From Gordonia oryzae (lineage in GTDB: Bacteria; Actinomycetota; Actinomycetes; Mycobacteriales; Mycobacteriaceae): 64,000 nucleotides of DNA. Positions 52,514 through 61,096 of the stretch are shown one piece after another. How positions within the stretch are numbered: the first letter of the stretch is position 1; each line of letters starts with the position of its first letter. The notes beneath the pieces were generated by a model. It did no database searches. It was not told the DNA's origin and saw only the letters and a program-made list of their open reading frames with translations. The translations under genes and the position numbers were made by a program. The stretch is taken from the NCBI RefSeq assembly GCF_003797185.1, contig NZ_RKMH01000004.1, forward strand, positions 62,001 through 126,000, in the 5' to 3' direction.

Positions 52514-52812
52514 GCCGTGGCGGCCGAAGCATGAGCCCAGCGCTCGGCGTCATGACGTGGCGTCGAGCGCGGTGTCGCGGTGGTATCGGCGCGAAGCCGG
52601 CCGTGCGGCGCTGGTAGTCGGCGTACTCCGGGTATTTGCCCAGCGTGGTCGACTCGGTGAACCTCGCCGATCCGACGAACAACAGGGTTAGGAGCGTGGC
52701 GCCGAGGAGGGGTTGGCTGCCGCACCGAGCCCGCTGCCGACGCGCCGAACGCGACGATCACCCACCACTGCGCCGGGTAGACCACCGGGGTGATCGACCA
52801 GATCCGGTCCAC
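52503..52812 (-). pseudogene. DUF1295 family remnant
   Basis: Minus-strand GTG 52812 begins the typical DUF1295 phrase VDRIWSITPVVY, followed by a hydrophobic stretch. After AASG the sense moves to another frame, which reads QPLLGATLLTLLFVGSARF, then TESTTLGKYPEYADYQRRT and ends at TGA 52503-52505. The joined text matches only the first and last segments of the usual 250-residue membrane protein (isoprenylcysteine methyltransferase/steroid reductase-like), so a large internal deletion and a frameshift are both present. It overlaps the end of the ABC ATPase gene by 11 nt. Confidence 0.62.
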
Positions 52813-52868
52813 CTACGAAGTGTCGCCGCTGATCAGTGACGATCCATAGCACTGACATGGGTGTCAGC

Positions 52869-53651
52869 TCATCCGCGCCAGCGGCACAGTGCCTCGACGG
52901 GGGTCATGTCGTAGTCGGGGCCGGTGATGCCCACGGTCAGCAGCGTCACGCCTTCGGCGCTGATGGCGTCGGCGTCGCGGAGCAGGGCATCGACGTCATC
53001 CTTGTACTGCACGCCCGCGGACCGCTCGATGCTCTCCGGGTCGCGGCCGGCGGCGGCGCAGTGCTCGGCGAGCACGCTCGACTTGTGGCGGTAGGTCTCA
53101 ACGTCGTTGAAGCCGTGCCACGCGTCGCCGTACTGGGCGACGAGGGGAAGCGTCTTACGCTCGCCGCTACCGCCGATCAGCACCGGGATGTGCCGGGTGG
53201 GCGCCGGATTCAGCTCCTTTAGCCGTGAGTCGATACGAGGCAACGCCTCGGCGAGGTCGGCGAGTCGTGAACCTGCGGTACCGAACTGGTAGCCGTACTC
53301 GTCGTAGTCCTTCTGGAACCAGCCGGCGCCGATGCCGAGGATCAACCGGCCGCCGGAGATGTGGTCGACGGTGCGTGCCATGTCGGCGAGCAGTTCGGGG
53401 TTGCGGTAGGAGTTGCAGGTGACCAGCGCGCCGATCTCCACGCGTTCGGTCTGTTCGGCCCAGGCGCCGAGCATCGTCCAGCACTCGAAATGGGCGCCGT
53501 CGGGATCACCATAGAGCGGGTAGAAGTGATCCCAGTTGAAGATGACGTCGACGCCGGCATCCTCGGCGCGCAGAACCGCGTCGCGAATGAGTGAGTAGTC
53601 GGGAGCGTGCTGGGGCTGGATCTGGACACCGATGCGAATGGGGAATGCCAT
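52869..53651 (-). CDS. LLM-class F420-dependent oxidoreductase (TIGR03560-like)
   Basis: The 260-residue product is a luciferase-like TIM barrel: RIGVQIQPQHAPDYSLIRDAV at the start, then DVIFNWDHFYPLYGDP, ALVTCNSYRNPELLADMARTVDHISGGRLILGIGAGWFQKDYDEYGY and VPVLIGGSGERKTLPLVAQYGDAWH. This is the pattern of mycobacterial F420-dependent LLM enzymes; the substrate is unknown. It lies next to the remnant DUF1295 gene and is divergent from the methyltransferase. The start ATG 53651 is favoured because the family begins at this point. Confidence 0.88.
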   Translation of the reverse strand: MAFPIRIGVQIQPQHAPDYSLIRDAVLRAEDAGVDVIFNWDHFYPLYGDPDGAHFECWTMLGAWAEQTERVEIGALVTCNSYRNPELLADMARTVDHISGGRLILGIGAGWFQKDYDEYGYQFGTAGSRLADLAEALPRIDSRLKELNPAPTRHIPVLIGGSGERKTLPLVAQYGDAWHGFNDVETYRHKSSVLAEHCAAAGRDPESIERSAGVQYKDDVDALLRDADAISAEGVTLLTVGITGPDYDMTPVEALCRWRG

Positions 53652-53731
53652 GGGTCCCATCTTGCCCTCACGGGCCGGGTATGCGCACCCCCGTTGGTCC
53701 GCGGTGGACTTCGTCGTGCTGAGGACCATTA

Positions 53732-53748
53732 CTTGCCGTTGCGGCAAG
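53732..53748. promoter_or_regulatory. Inverted repeat between divergent genes
   Basis: CTTGCCG-TTG-CGGCAAG, a perfect 7+7 inverted repeat in the 137-bp gap between the LLM oxidoreductase and the methyltransferase. It could be an operator or a small hairpin; no regulator gene is adjacent. Confidence 0.35.
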
Positions 53749-53788
53749 AAGCGTCGATGATCGGGTGCGGTCGTGCCAGAGTCGAGGT

Positions 53789-54391
53789 ATGGGCACTCCA
53801 GACGGCAATCCCGACAGCGCGGCCGAATGGGATGCGCGATATCGCGCTACCGACAGATTATGGACGAGCGAGGTCAATCCCGCGCTCCCGATCGAGGTTT
53901 CGGACCTGACGTCCGGTACCGCGCTTGAGGTGGGATCCGGTGAGGGAGCAGACGCCCGGTGGCTCGCCGATCACGGATGGCAGGTCACCGCGCTCGACAT
54001 CTCCCCGGTTGCCATAGATCGGGCGAGGGACACCGACGCCCGTCCAGCGATCACCTGGTTGCAGGCCGATCTCGTCGCCGACGATGTCCCTGGCCGTGAC
54101 TTTGCACTGGTTACCGCCCACTACTTCCCGATCGCGGCAGTTGACGTCGCGGTGGCGCGCAAGCTCATCGATGCGGTCGGACCGGGCGGAACGTTGCTTG
54201 TGGTGGCACATGCCCCCGAGGGTGTGCGGGCCCATGGCTTCGACCCGGCCGACTACATCCAGCCCGGCGACATCGCCGAGATGCTGGGCGAGGGTTGGCA
54301 GGTGATCACGCACGAGACGCGCGAACGGGGGCGTCCCGCCGGCGGGGGTCACCACATCCACGATGTGGTGCTGCGGGCGCGGCGCATGTAG
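53789..54391 (+). CDS. SAM-dependent methyltransferase (class I)
   Basis: The 200-residue product has an N-terminal WDARYRATDRLWTSEVNP typical of this small-methyltransferase group, motif I ALEVGSGEGADARWLADHGW (about residue 45), an acidic strand end (VTALDISPVAI), and a post-motif region ADLVADDVPGRDFALVTAHYFP. It resembles thiopurine/tellurite-resistance-type methyltransferases, but no specific substrate can be read. ATG 53789 has GAGG just upstream. Confidence 0.88.
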   Translation: MGTPDGNPDSAAEWDARYRATDRLWTSEVNPALPIEVSDLTSGTALEVGSGEGADARWLADHGWQVTALDISPVAIDRARDTDARPAITWLQADLVADDVPGRDFALVTAHYFPIAAVDVAVARKLIDAVGPGGTLLVVAHAPEGVRAHGFDPADYIQPGDIAEMLGEGWQVITHETRERGRPAGGGHHIHDVVLRARRM

Positions 54392-55016
54392 ATCGGTAGC
54401 TCTGGCCGTGAGCGTCGAGGACGCGCGCGATCGGTGATCGCTTCGGTCAATGCCTTGGGTGTCAATGCCTCGGGGTGAGCACCCGACGTTGATCCGCGCG
54501 AATCCGTTGCCCGTCTGTAGTAGGTCACGGAATCGATTGCGGGCGTGGGCAACTGCTGATCTGGCATGCCCCAACTCGTAGGGTGGTGGCCTCCAAGACG
54601 GTGCGCTCGGTGTGTAGCGCGACAGCGATGTCCTCGGCTGTCCGGATGCTGGTGTTCGCGTGCAGTGCCGCGGGTGTCGACTTGCGGCGGGCGATGTCAG
54701 GTTGGGCGTGGGCTCTGCTGAAAAGTGCAACGGCGCCAATTCAGTTTGGCGTGAGATGACGTGACGCCACACCAATACTTCGTTGCTATGGCGTCCGTAG
54801 ACGGACGGCCTTTGGTCTGTGGAGCAGCAGATCGAGTTCATGGGGTGGCCGAAGGGACAATCAGCTGTCCGACGGCAAGTGAACGATGCGAGGCTGAGCG
54901 GATCGAAGGGGCCTTACCCAGGTTCACCCGCTGTTCTCCGGGTAAATCGCGGTGCAACAGCTTTGTACCTGCACATGATGACCGCGAGTAACAGGCCCAA
55001 GTATTAGACATCCGAT
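54392..55016. other. Intergenic region leading into a lower-GC segment
   Basis: About 625 bp with no supported gene. Base composition falls towards the right and the reading frames are short. Upstream of the next gene the sequence ACATC-N6-GATGT (55008-55023) spans the start codon. Confidence 0.4.
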
Positions 55017-56390
55017 ATGATGTACGTCATCCGCAATTCTGACCAGGATCGGAGATTACCAGTGCCTAGGGCAGTGAGAGCGACGCTATGGTTTGGCACG
55101 TACCTCGCCGTCGTCGTGGCGCCGCTTGTATTTGCCACCATCGGCATCGTCGAGGAACAGCGCGGATTTTGGAGAGAGTTTTCAGTCAGCCTAGGGTTTG
55201 TGGGCTTGTCGATGATGGGACTGCAATATGTCCTGGTTGCCCGCATCCAGACCCTTGCCAAGCCTTTTGGCGAGGATGCGCTGGTTCACTTCCATCGGTA
55301 CATGGGAGAAGTTGGTACCGTCCTCATTCTGGCGCATCCAATATTGCTCGTGGTAGCGGTAAATGTCGACTACATGAACCGCATCAATCCATTCACCGCG
55401 CCTTGGGCGGGCCGTTTCGGCACACTCGCAGCTCTCTTCATAGTTGTTGTCATCGTTACTTCGCTATGGCGACGCGCGTTACGTATTTCATACGAGACAT
55501 GGCAGCTGCTGCATCTCATCATATCCACCGCCGCAGTAGCCGCAGCAATCGTCCATGTCGAGCTGATCGGGCACTACATCAATCAACCCTGGAAGCGTGC
55601 CTTATGGGTTGCTATGTCTCTGGGGTTCCTAGCGATATTTGTTTGGGTACGGGTTGTGAGGCCGATCGCCCGAACCCGCAGACCATGGCGGATTGCCTCC
55701 ATTACTGCACAGCCTGGGGACGTTGCAGAAGTGGCATTGAAGCCAATGGGCCACGCCGGATTCACCTTCGCTCCGGGGCAGTTTGGTTGGCTGTCAGTTG
55801 ACAGATCGGCATTCTCCGTAACGCAGCACCCGTTCTCGTTTTCATCAAACGCGGATAACCCTTCAGAAATTACCATGAGTATTAAGAGGTTGGGCGACTT
55901 CACGTCTACGATCCACACCGCGGAGCCGGGGTCCATCGCGTATCTCGACGGGCCTCACGGCGTCTTCTCTCCTGACTTTTATGAGGGTCAGGCCTACGTA
56001 TTCTTGGCCGGCGGGGTAGGGATAGGGCCAATTATGAGCATTCTACGAACTTTCGCTGCGCGTAATGAAGCCACGCGCTGCTATCTCTTCTACGGTGCCA
56101 AGAGCGTACGCGAGGCTACATATTATCCAGAAATCTGTGAACTCGCAGACCGTCTGGATTTGAAGGTTGTTGTGACCGTTTCAGAGCCTGGGGAGGATGA
56201 TGCGGCTGACGTCGAGTACGGGTTTGTGGACATGAAGAAACTGGACGCTCATCTTCCTCATGATAAACGAAACACGTTTCAGTACTTCATCTGTGGGCCG
56301 GGTGCTATGCAAAACTCGATAGAGAATGCGCTCGGTAAGCTCGGCATACCGGCTGACCGGGTTCACACTGAGAAATTCAACTTCGTCTGA
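55017..56390 (+). CDS. Ferric-reductase-like transmembrane flavocytochrome
   Basis: The 457-residue product has about six membrane helices with paired histidines for haem (HFHRYMGEVG and ILAHPILL; WQLLHLIIST and AAIVHVEL), then a FAD-binding domain with the HPFSFSS motif (about residues 265-285) and an NAD(P)-binding domain with AGGVGIGPIMSILR and the terminal FICGPGAMQNSIENAL. It would carry electrons from cytoplasmic NAD(P)H across the membrane, as ferric reductases, NADPH oxidases and related enzymes do. The acceptor is unknown. GC content and codon use are clearly lower than in the neighbours, which suggests acquisition. The start could be ATG 55017 or 55020. Confidence 0.85.
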   Translation: MMYVIRNSDQDRRLPVPRAVRATLWFGTYLAVVVAPLVFATIGIVEEQRGFWREFSVSLGFVGLSMMGLQYVLVARIQTLAKPFGEDALVHFHRYMGEVGTVLILAHPILLVVAVNVDYMNRINPFTAPWAGRFGTLAALFIVVVIVTSLWRRALRISYETWQLLHLIISTAAVAAAIVHVELIGHYINQPWKRALWVAMSLGFLAIFVWVRVVRPIARTRRPWRIASITAQPGDVAEVALKPMGHAGFTFAPGQFGWLSVDRSAFSVTQHPFSFSSNADNPSEITMSIKRLGDFTSTIHTAEPGSIAYLDGPHGVFSPDFYEGQAYVFLAGGVGIGPIMSILRTFAARNEATRCYLFYGAKSVREATYYPEICELADRLDLKVVVTVSEPGEDDAADVEYGFVDMKKLDAHLPHDKRNTFQYFICGPGAMQNSIENALGKLGIPADRVHTEKFNFV

Positions 56391-56399
56391 CGATGTCAG

Positions 56400-56413
56400 T
56401 CCGAATATTCGGA
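56400..56413. promoter_or_regulatory. 14-bp perfect palindrome
   Basis: TCCGAATATTCGGA, just after the flavocytochrome stop and 16 bp before a possible small membrane-protein gene. It is AT-rich at the centre, unlike the surrounding genome. It may be an operator or part of a weak terminator. Confidence 0.4.
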
Positions 56414-56429
56414 TCGAAAGTAGGAATGC

Positions 56430-56519
56430 ATGAGACACAGGTACACCCAGTTCGCCGCAGCAGTCGTCTGTGGTTCAGTGCTGATTGTGTGCATACTGTT
56501 CGCGATCGTTCAAAGCTGA
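56430..56519 (+). CDS. Possible 29-residue single-span membrane peptide
   Basis: ATG 56430 is preceded by AAGTAGGA and opens a 29-codon frame: a basic N-terminus (MRHRYTQ) followed by a hydrophobic helix (FAAAVVCGSVLIVCILFAIV) and two polar residues. This is the typical make-up of a small membrane protein oriented with its N-terminus inside. It begins 39 bp after the flavocytochrome stop and could be a small accessory subunit. Too short for homology-based support. Confidence 0.42.
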   Translation: MRHRYTQFAAAVVCGSVLIVCILFAIVQS

Positions 56520-56841
56520 CAATAATTCGACAGTCGCTCACAGGATCCCCGCAGTCGTGTCGCTGATTCTTGGTGGTACGTGTCGTTGGCGGCGGGCTCC
56601 GTTGAGGCCGTTCTGAAATCAGAGGCGTTCAGTTTTTCTGCGAGTTGGCCGCGGAGTGAATGAGCGACGGCAAGTTGTCGTGGGTGAGGTTGCGGAATCC
56701 GACGGCGATGCCTCACAGCTGCTCGAGGGGGCCGTTGCCGCTGGGGGTCGCGGAGTCCGGGCACCTCCGATGGGGAGTTGCCGGCCGCGAGGATCGACAG
56801 CTCATCGTCCATGTGCCCAGACTGTCGGCCCGGTCGGACGG
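56520..56841. other. Intergenic region at the right end of the low-GC island
   Basis: About 320 bp. A short minus-strand frame ends with GFRNLTHDNLPSLIHSAANS at its C-terminus, which looks like a protein tail but is closed by a stop a few codons upstream. It may be the relic of a transposase or other gene; I cannot name it. Nothing else is supported. Confidence 0.35.
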
Positions 56842-57747
56842 TCACCGGCTCCCGCGCCCGGTCAATCCGAGCAGCTTCGCGGCGTTGTCCTTGAGGATCA
56901 ATTCCGCGGCCTCGGGAGCGATCGGCAGTTCGGCGAACTCCTTGAGCCACCGCTCCGGTGTGATGAGGGGATAGTCGGTCCCGAACAGGGTTCGGTCGCG
57001 CATCATTGCCGACGCTGCCCGCACCAGTTCGTCGGGGAAGCGCTTCGGTGCCCAGCCCGACAGTTCCAGGTAGATGTTGGACTTGTGCACCGCCATGGAG
57101 ATCGCCTCGGCCTGCCACGGCACCGAGGGGTGCGCGAGAATGATGTTGAGCTGCGGGAAGTCAGCGGCCACGTCGTCGAGCAGGATCGGGTTGCTGTAGC
57201 GCAGTTTGATGCCCCGCCCGCCGGGCAGACCGGCCCCGATCCCGTTCTGCCCGGTGTGGAACAGCGCGGGCACGCCGAGCTGCTGCAGTGCGGCCCACAA
57301 TGGCCGGAACCGTTCGTCGTCGGGGGAGAAGCCTTGCACGCTCGGGTGGAACTTGAACCCGGCCACGCCGTGATCCTCGACCAGCGAGACGGCCTGCTCG
57401 ATGGCAGCCTCCCCGCGCAGCGGGTCGACGGACCCGAACGGAATCATGATGTCGGCGTGCTCGTGGGCGCGCGCAGCGATCTCCTCGCTCGACAGCGGCG
57501 GGTGGCCGGACGCTGTTCCGGCGTCGACGGTGAACACCACCGCGGCAATGCCGAGCTCCCGGTAGGTCGCGGCGATGTCGTCGATGCTCGGCGTCCGTCC
57601 CTGCGGCCCACGGAAGTACGCGGCCGAGGCATCCATCAGCTCCTGATCGAGGCTGAGGTGCCCGTGATCGTCGATCTCGATGTGGACATGCATGTCGATC
57701 GCCGAGATGGCGTCGAGGTCGATCTCGGTGGGATCGAAGCGGCTCAT
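56842..57747 (-). CDS. Amidohydrolase-2 (ACMSD-like) family hydrolase
   Basis: The 301-residue product is a metal-dependent TIM-barrel hydrolase or decarboxylase. The metal-binding HxH is in DMHVH (residues 20 and 22), further ligands are in FHTGQNG and LAHPSVPW, and the catalytic aspartate is in LFGTDYPL. This family removes CO2 or hydrolyses ring-cleavage products in aromatic and amino-acid catabolism. The start ATG 57747 overlaps the preceding ligase stop by 4 nt (ATGA), so it is the last gene of the catabolic operon. Confidence 0.9.
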   Translation of the reverse strand: MSRFDPTEIDLDAISAIDMHVHIEIDDHGHLSLDQELMDASAAYFRGPQGRTPSIDDIAATYRELGIAAVVFTVDAGTASGHPPLSSEEIAARAHEHADIMIPFGSVDPLRGEAAIEQAVSLVEDHGVAGFKFHPSVQGFSPDDERFRPLWAALQQLGVPALFHTGQNGIGAGLPGGRGIKLRYSNPILLDDVAADFPQLNIILAHPSVPWQAEAISMAVHKSNIYLELSGWAPKRFPDELVRAASAMMRDRTLFGTDYPLITPERWLKEFAELPIAPEAAELILKDNAAKLLGLTGRGSR

Positions 57748-59702
57748 GCGCGGCTCACCTCGCGCTCGGCGGCCAATGCGACGAACGCATCGAGTGAGGT
57801 GGGAACGGCGAGGGCGTCGACGCTGGCGACCTCGGCCAGCGGCCGTCCCTGCAGAATCTTCTTCACGGGTAACTCCAGTTTCTTGCCGGTACGGTTACGG
57901 GGCACGGTCGGCACAGCACGGATGGTGTCGGGGACGTGGCGTGGGGACAGTTGATTGCGCAGCGCGGTGACGACGCGCGGGCGCAGTTCCTCGACCGACT
58001 GCTGCGGCTCGACCTCGAGGAACAGGATCAGCTCGCCGTTGTCCCCCTGACCGTCGAGGTGCACGACCAGGCTGTCGGCGACACCGTCGATTTCCTCGAC
58101 CACCCGGTAGAACTCTGCCGTTCCCAGCCGCACGCCGCCGCGATTGAGGGTCGCGTCGCTGCGGCCGGCCACGTGGCAGGACCCGTTCTCCTCGAACTGG
58201 ATCCAGTCCCCGTGCCGCCAGACCCCCGGGTAGGTGTCGAAGTAGGTCTCGCGCAGCCGGGTACCGTCGTCGTCGCCCCAGAACCCGACCGGCATCGAGG
58301 GTATCGGCTCGGTGATCACCAGTTCGCCGAGCGCTCCGACGACGGGCTCACCGTGCTCGTTGAAGGCGTACGCGGCGACCCCGAGCGCCGGCCCGGAGAT
58401 CCGCCCAGCCCACACCGGCAGCAGGGGATCGCCCTGCACGATGCCCGAGCAGATATCGGTACCTCCACTGCCCACGTTGATCGCCGCGTCGGGGAACTGT
58501 TCGTGCAGCCACTGGTAGCCCTCGGGCGGGAGCGGTGCCCCCGCCGATGCGACGGTGCGCAGGTGCAGCCCGTGCGTGCGGCCGGGTTCGAGTCCGGCGC
58601 GCCGGGAAGCCATCACAAAGCCGGGCGCCGCGCCCATAATGGTGGTCCCGGTCTCCCGCGCGAGGTCCCACTGCCAACCGGGCGCCGGATGGACGGGGTT
58701 GCCGTCGATCGTGACGATGGTGGCGCCGAACAGCAGGGTCGAAACCAGGGCGTTCCACATCATCCATGCAGTGGTGCTGTACCACAGCAGTGTGTCGTCG
58801 GCGGTCACGTCCCATGACAGGCCGTGGTTCTTGAAGTGCTCCAGCAGGATTCCGCCGTGGCCGTGCACGATCGCCTTGGGGAGGCCGGTGGTGCCGGAGG
58901 AGAAGAGCACCGCGAGCGGGTGATCGAAAGCGACGCGCTCGAACGTCGGCTCCGCGGCGGTGGCTCCCGCCAGCGCCGCGCTCCACGGCAGCGCCCGGGG
59001 GATGGTGAACGGGCCGTACTCGATGTCGATCACCGCCCGGACGGACGGTAGCGCCGCCGCGATCGCCGCGACCTCGTCACGGCGATCGATCCGCTTTTCG
59101 CCATACACGTATCCGCCCGCGGCGATCAGTACTGCCGGCTCGATCTGGCCGAACCGCTCGATCACGCTGCGCGCCCCGAACTCCGACGCGCACGAGGCCC
59201 ACGTGGCGCCGAGGCCGGCGGTCGCGAGGTAGCCGACGATGGTCTCCGGCACGTTCGGCAGGTAGCCCACGACCCGGTCCCCGACTCCGACGCCCTGATC
59301 ACGCAGCACCTGCTGCAGCCGCGCCACCTGCCCGCGCAGCTCACCGTAGGTCAAGGAGACGGGCTCGCGCGTCTGAGAATAGGCGCGGACGGCGACCTTC
59401 TCGGCCGGGTGGCGCAGGACGTGCTCGGCGTAGTTGAGTCGCAGGTCGGGGAACCAGCGGGCGAACGGCATCGTCCGCTCGGCCAGCACCGTCTCCGGCG
59501 ATCCGTCGGCGGTCACCGCGAAGTAGTCGACGATGCTGCGCCAGAACGCGTCGATGTCGGTGACGGACCACCGCCACAGGGCGGCGCGATCGGCGAGATG
59601 TAGACCGCGGGACTGGTTCAGCCAGTCGAGGTACCGGCCTATCACGGTGGTTCGGCCGGCGTCGGGCGCGGGCTCGCTGATCAGTTGTCCCTGCTCGATC
59701 AC
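57744..59702 (-). CDS. Acetoacetyl-CoA synthetase-like acyl-CoA ligase
   Basis: The 652-residue product (GTG 59702, GAGGAG upstream) belongs to the adenylate-forming family. The P-loop AVLFSSGTTGLPKAIVHGHG is at about residue 270. The N-terminal phrase FWRSIVDYFAV and the pattern WYSTTAWMMWNALVSTLLFGA are typical of acetoacetyl-CoA synthetases, as is the length. It would activate acetoacetate or a similar short keto or hydroxy acid to its CoA ester. The C-terminal lysine is in RNRTGKKLELPVKKIL. It is cotranscribed with the amidohydrolase and the transporter. Confidence 0.92.
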   Translation of the reverse strand: MIEQGQLISEPAPDAGRTTVIGRYLDWLNQSRGLHLADRAALWRWSVTDIDAFWRSIVDYFAVTADGSPETVLAERTMPFARWFPDLRLNYAEHVLRHPAEKVAVRAYSQTREPVSLTYGELRGQVARLQQVLRDQGVGVGDRVVGYLPNVPETIVGYLATAGLGATWASCASEFGARSVIERFGQIEPAVLIAAGGYVYGEKRIDRRDEVAAIAAALPSVRAVIDIEYGPFTIPRALPWSAALAGATAAEPTFERVAFDHPLAVLFSSGTTGLPKAIVHGHGGILLEHFKNHGLSWDVTADDTLLWYSTTAWMMWNALVSTLLFGATIVTIDGNPVHPAPGWQWDLARETGTTIMGAAPGFVMASRRAGLEPGRTHGLHLRTVASAGAPLPPEGYQWLHEQFPDAAINVGSGGTDICSGIVQGDPLLPVWAGRISGPALGVAAYAFNEHGEPVVGALGELVITEPIPSMPVGFWGDDDGTRLRETYFDTYPGVWRHGDWIQFEENGSCHVAGRSDATLNRGGVRLGTAEFYRVVEEIDGVADSLVVHLDGQGDNGELILFLEVEPQQSVEELRPRVVTALRNQLSPRHVPDTIRAVPTVPRNRTGKKLELPVKKILQGRPLAEVASVDALAVPTSLDAFVALAAEREVSRA

Positions 59703-59742
59703 GGGATGCTCCTCGCGGTGAACGGTCGGTGGTGGGGGCCGC

Positions 59743-61089
59743 TCACAGTGCGGATTCCTTGGTGGAGCCGAGCAGCAGCATGCAGATCGCCGCGACCGCC
59801 GATCCTGAGGCCATGGCGATGGAGACGCCCTGAAGTCCGATCCCGCTTTGGAACAGGAAGCCCGCGATGACGGGGCCGAGCGCGGCGCCGCCGCGGCCGA
59901 CGCCAATGACGAATCCGGTGCCGCCGGCGCGGACCGACGTCGGGAACGAGTGCGCGATCAGCGCATAGAGGGCGCAGACCACCGAGTTGGTGCAGAACCC
60001 GACGGCTGCCGCTACCAGGCTCAAACCGGCGATCGAGTTCTGCCCGGTGCCGAAGTAGATCACTGCGACCACGGACGCGACCATGCCGATCATCGCGAGA
60101 TTGCGGGTATTCATGCGGACCGACAGGACGCTCAGCAGCAGGCCTCCGAGCAGGCCGCCGACGTTCGCCCAGACGAGGACCCCGGCCGCGGTGGACGGGG
60201 AGTTGCCCATGTCGACGACGATTTTCGGGATCCACTTGAGGATGAAGTAGAACGTCATGATGTGCGCGAAGTACGCCACGGTCAGCAGGATCGTGACCCG
60301 CGCCAGCTTGCCTGTGAACAGCTGCTTCACCGAGGCCTTCGGCTCGTCGGCCGAGATCGGCGGCAGCAGCGGAACGGTCCGGTGCCCGAGCCTGGTCAGT
60401 GTCGTGTTGATCGCGTCCAGGGCATCGCCGCGGCGGCGCTGCAGGACGAAACCGACTGACTCCGGCACGAAGAACCACACCAGAGGGATCGACACCACGG
60501 CGACGATCGCTCCCAGCCAGAACACCGATCGCCACGATCCGGTCTGTTCGAGTAGCACCGCGGCCACCGAGCCGCCGAGTACGGCGCCGGCCGGATACCC
60601 CACCGCCATGATGCCGATGGCCCGGGTCTTCGATCGGGTGTTGGAGAACTCGGCGACGATCGCATTGGTGCAGGCCAGCATTCCGCCGATGCCGAGTCCG
60701 GTGAACAGCCGGAAGACCGAGAGGGTCGTCACGTCACCGGACGTCGTGGCCAGCGCCATCCCGACGACCATCACCGCCAGGCATGCGAGGGTGACCGGCC
60801 TCCGGCCGAAGCGATCGGCCAGGTTGCCGATCACGATCGAACCGGCCGCCATGCCGATCAACTCCATCGACAGCACGATGCCGAGTGCTGCCTTCGTCAC
60901 CCCCCACTCGGATGCGATACCGGGGGAGGCGAAGCTGATCGAGAGCACGTCGTAGCCGTCGAGGGCGTTGAGTAGGACACAGATCGCCACGATCAGGATC
61001 TGGGGCCGCCGCATGCGCGAATCGGCGAGCACGACGCGTGGATCGGAGACATCGCTGGGTTGCGCTGCCACCTGCTGAGGTTCGGACAT
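59743..61089 (-). CDS. MFS transporter, aromatic acid:H+ symporter (AAHS)-like
   Basis: The 448-residue product has 12 membrane helices, with the AAHS-type DGYD in helix 1 (NALDGYDVLSISFASPGI) and the loop GNLADRFGRRPVTLACL after helix 2. The central cytoplasmic loop (about 230-275) is charged. AAHS carriers take up benzoate-like or other small carboxylic acids with protons. It starts 7 bp after the ATP-grasp ligase stop and ends 40 bp before the AACS-like gene, so it probably imports the operon substrate. Confidence 0.9.
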   Translation of the reverse strand: MSEPQQVAAQPSDVSDPRVVLADSRMRRPQILIVAICVLLNALDGYDVLSISFASPGIASEWGVTKAALGIVLSMELIGMAAGSIVIGNLADRFGRRPVTLACLAVMVVGMALATTSGDVTTLSVFRLFTGLGIGGMLACTNAIVAEFSNTRSKTRAIGIMAVGYPAGAVLGGSVAAVLLEQTGSWRSVFWLGAIVAVVSIPLVWFFVPESVGFVLQRRRGDALDAINTTLTRLGHRTVPLLPPISADEPKASVKQLFTGKLARVTILLTVAYFAHIMTFYFILKWIPKIVVDMGNSPSTAAGVLVWANVGGLLGGLLLSVLSVRMNTRNLAMIGMVASVVAVIYFGTGQNSIAGLSLVAAAVGFCTNSVVCALYALIAHSFPTSVRAGGTGFVIGVGRGGAALGPVIAGFLFQSGIGLQGVSIAMASGSAVAAICMLLLGSTKESAL

Positions 61090-61096
61090 AGGACTA

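Noticed and set aside
56510..57118. Minus-strand frame over the amidohydrolase end and the intergenic region
   Set aside because: Mostly out-of-frame amidohydrolase sequence. The tail-like GFRNLTHD text is in another frame and too short to assign.
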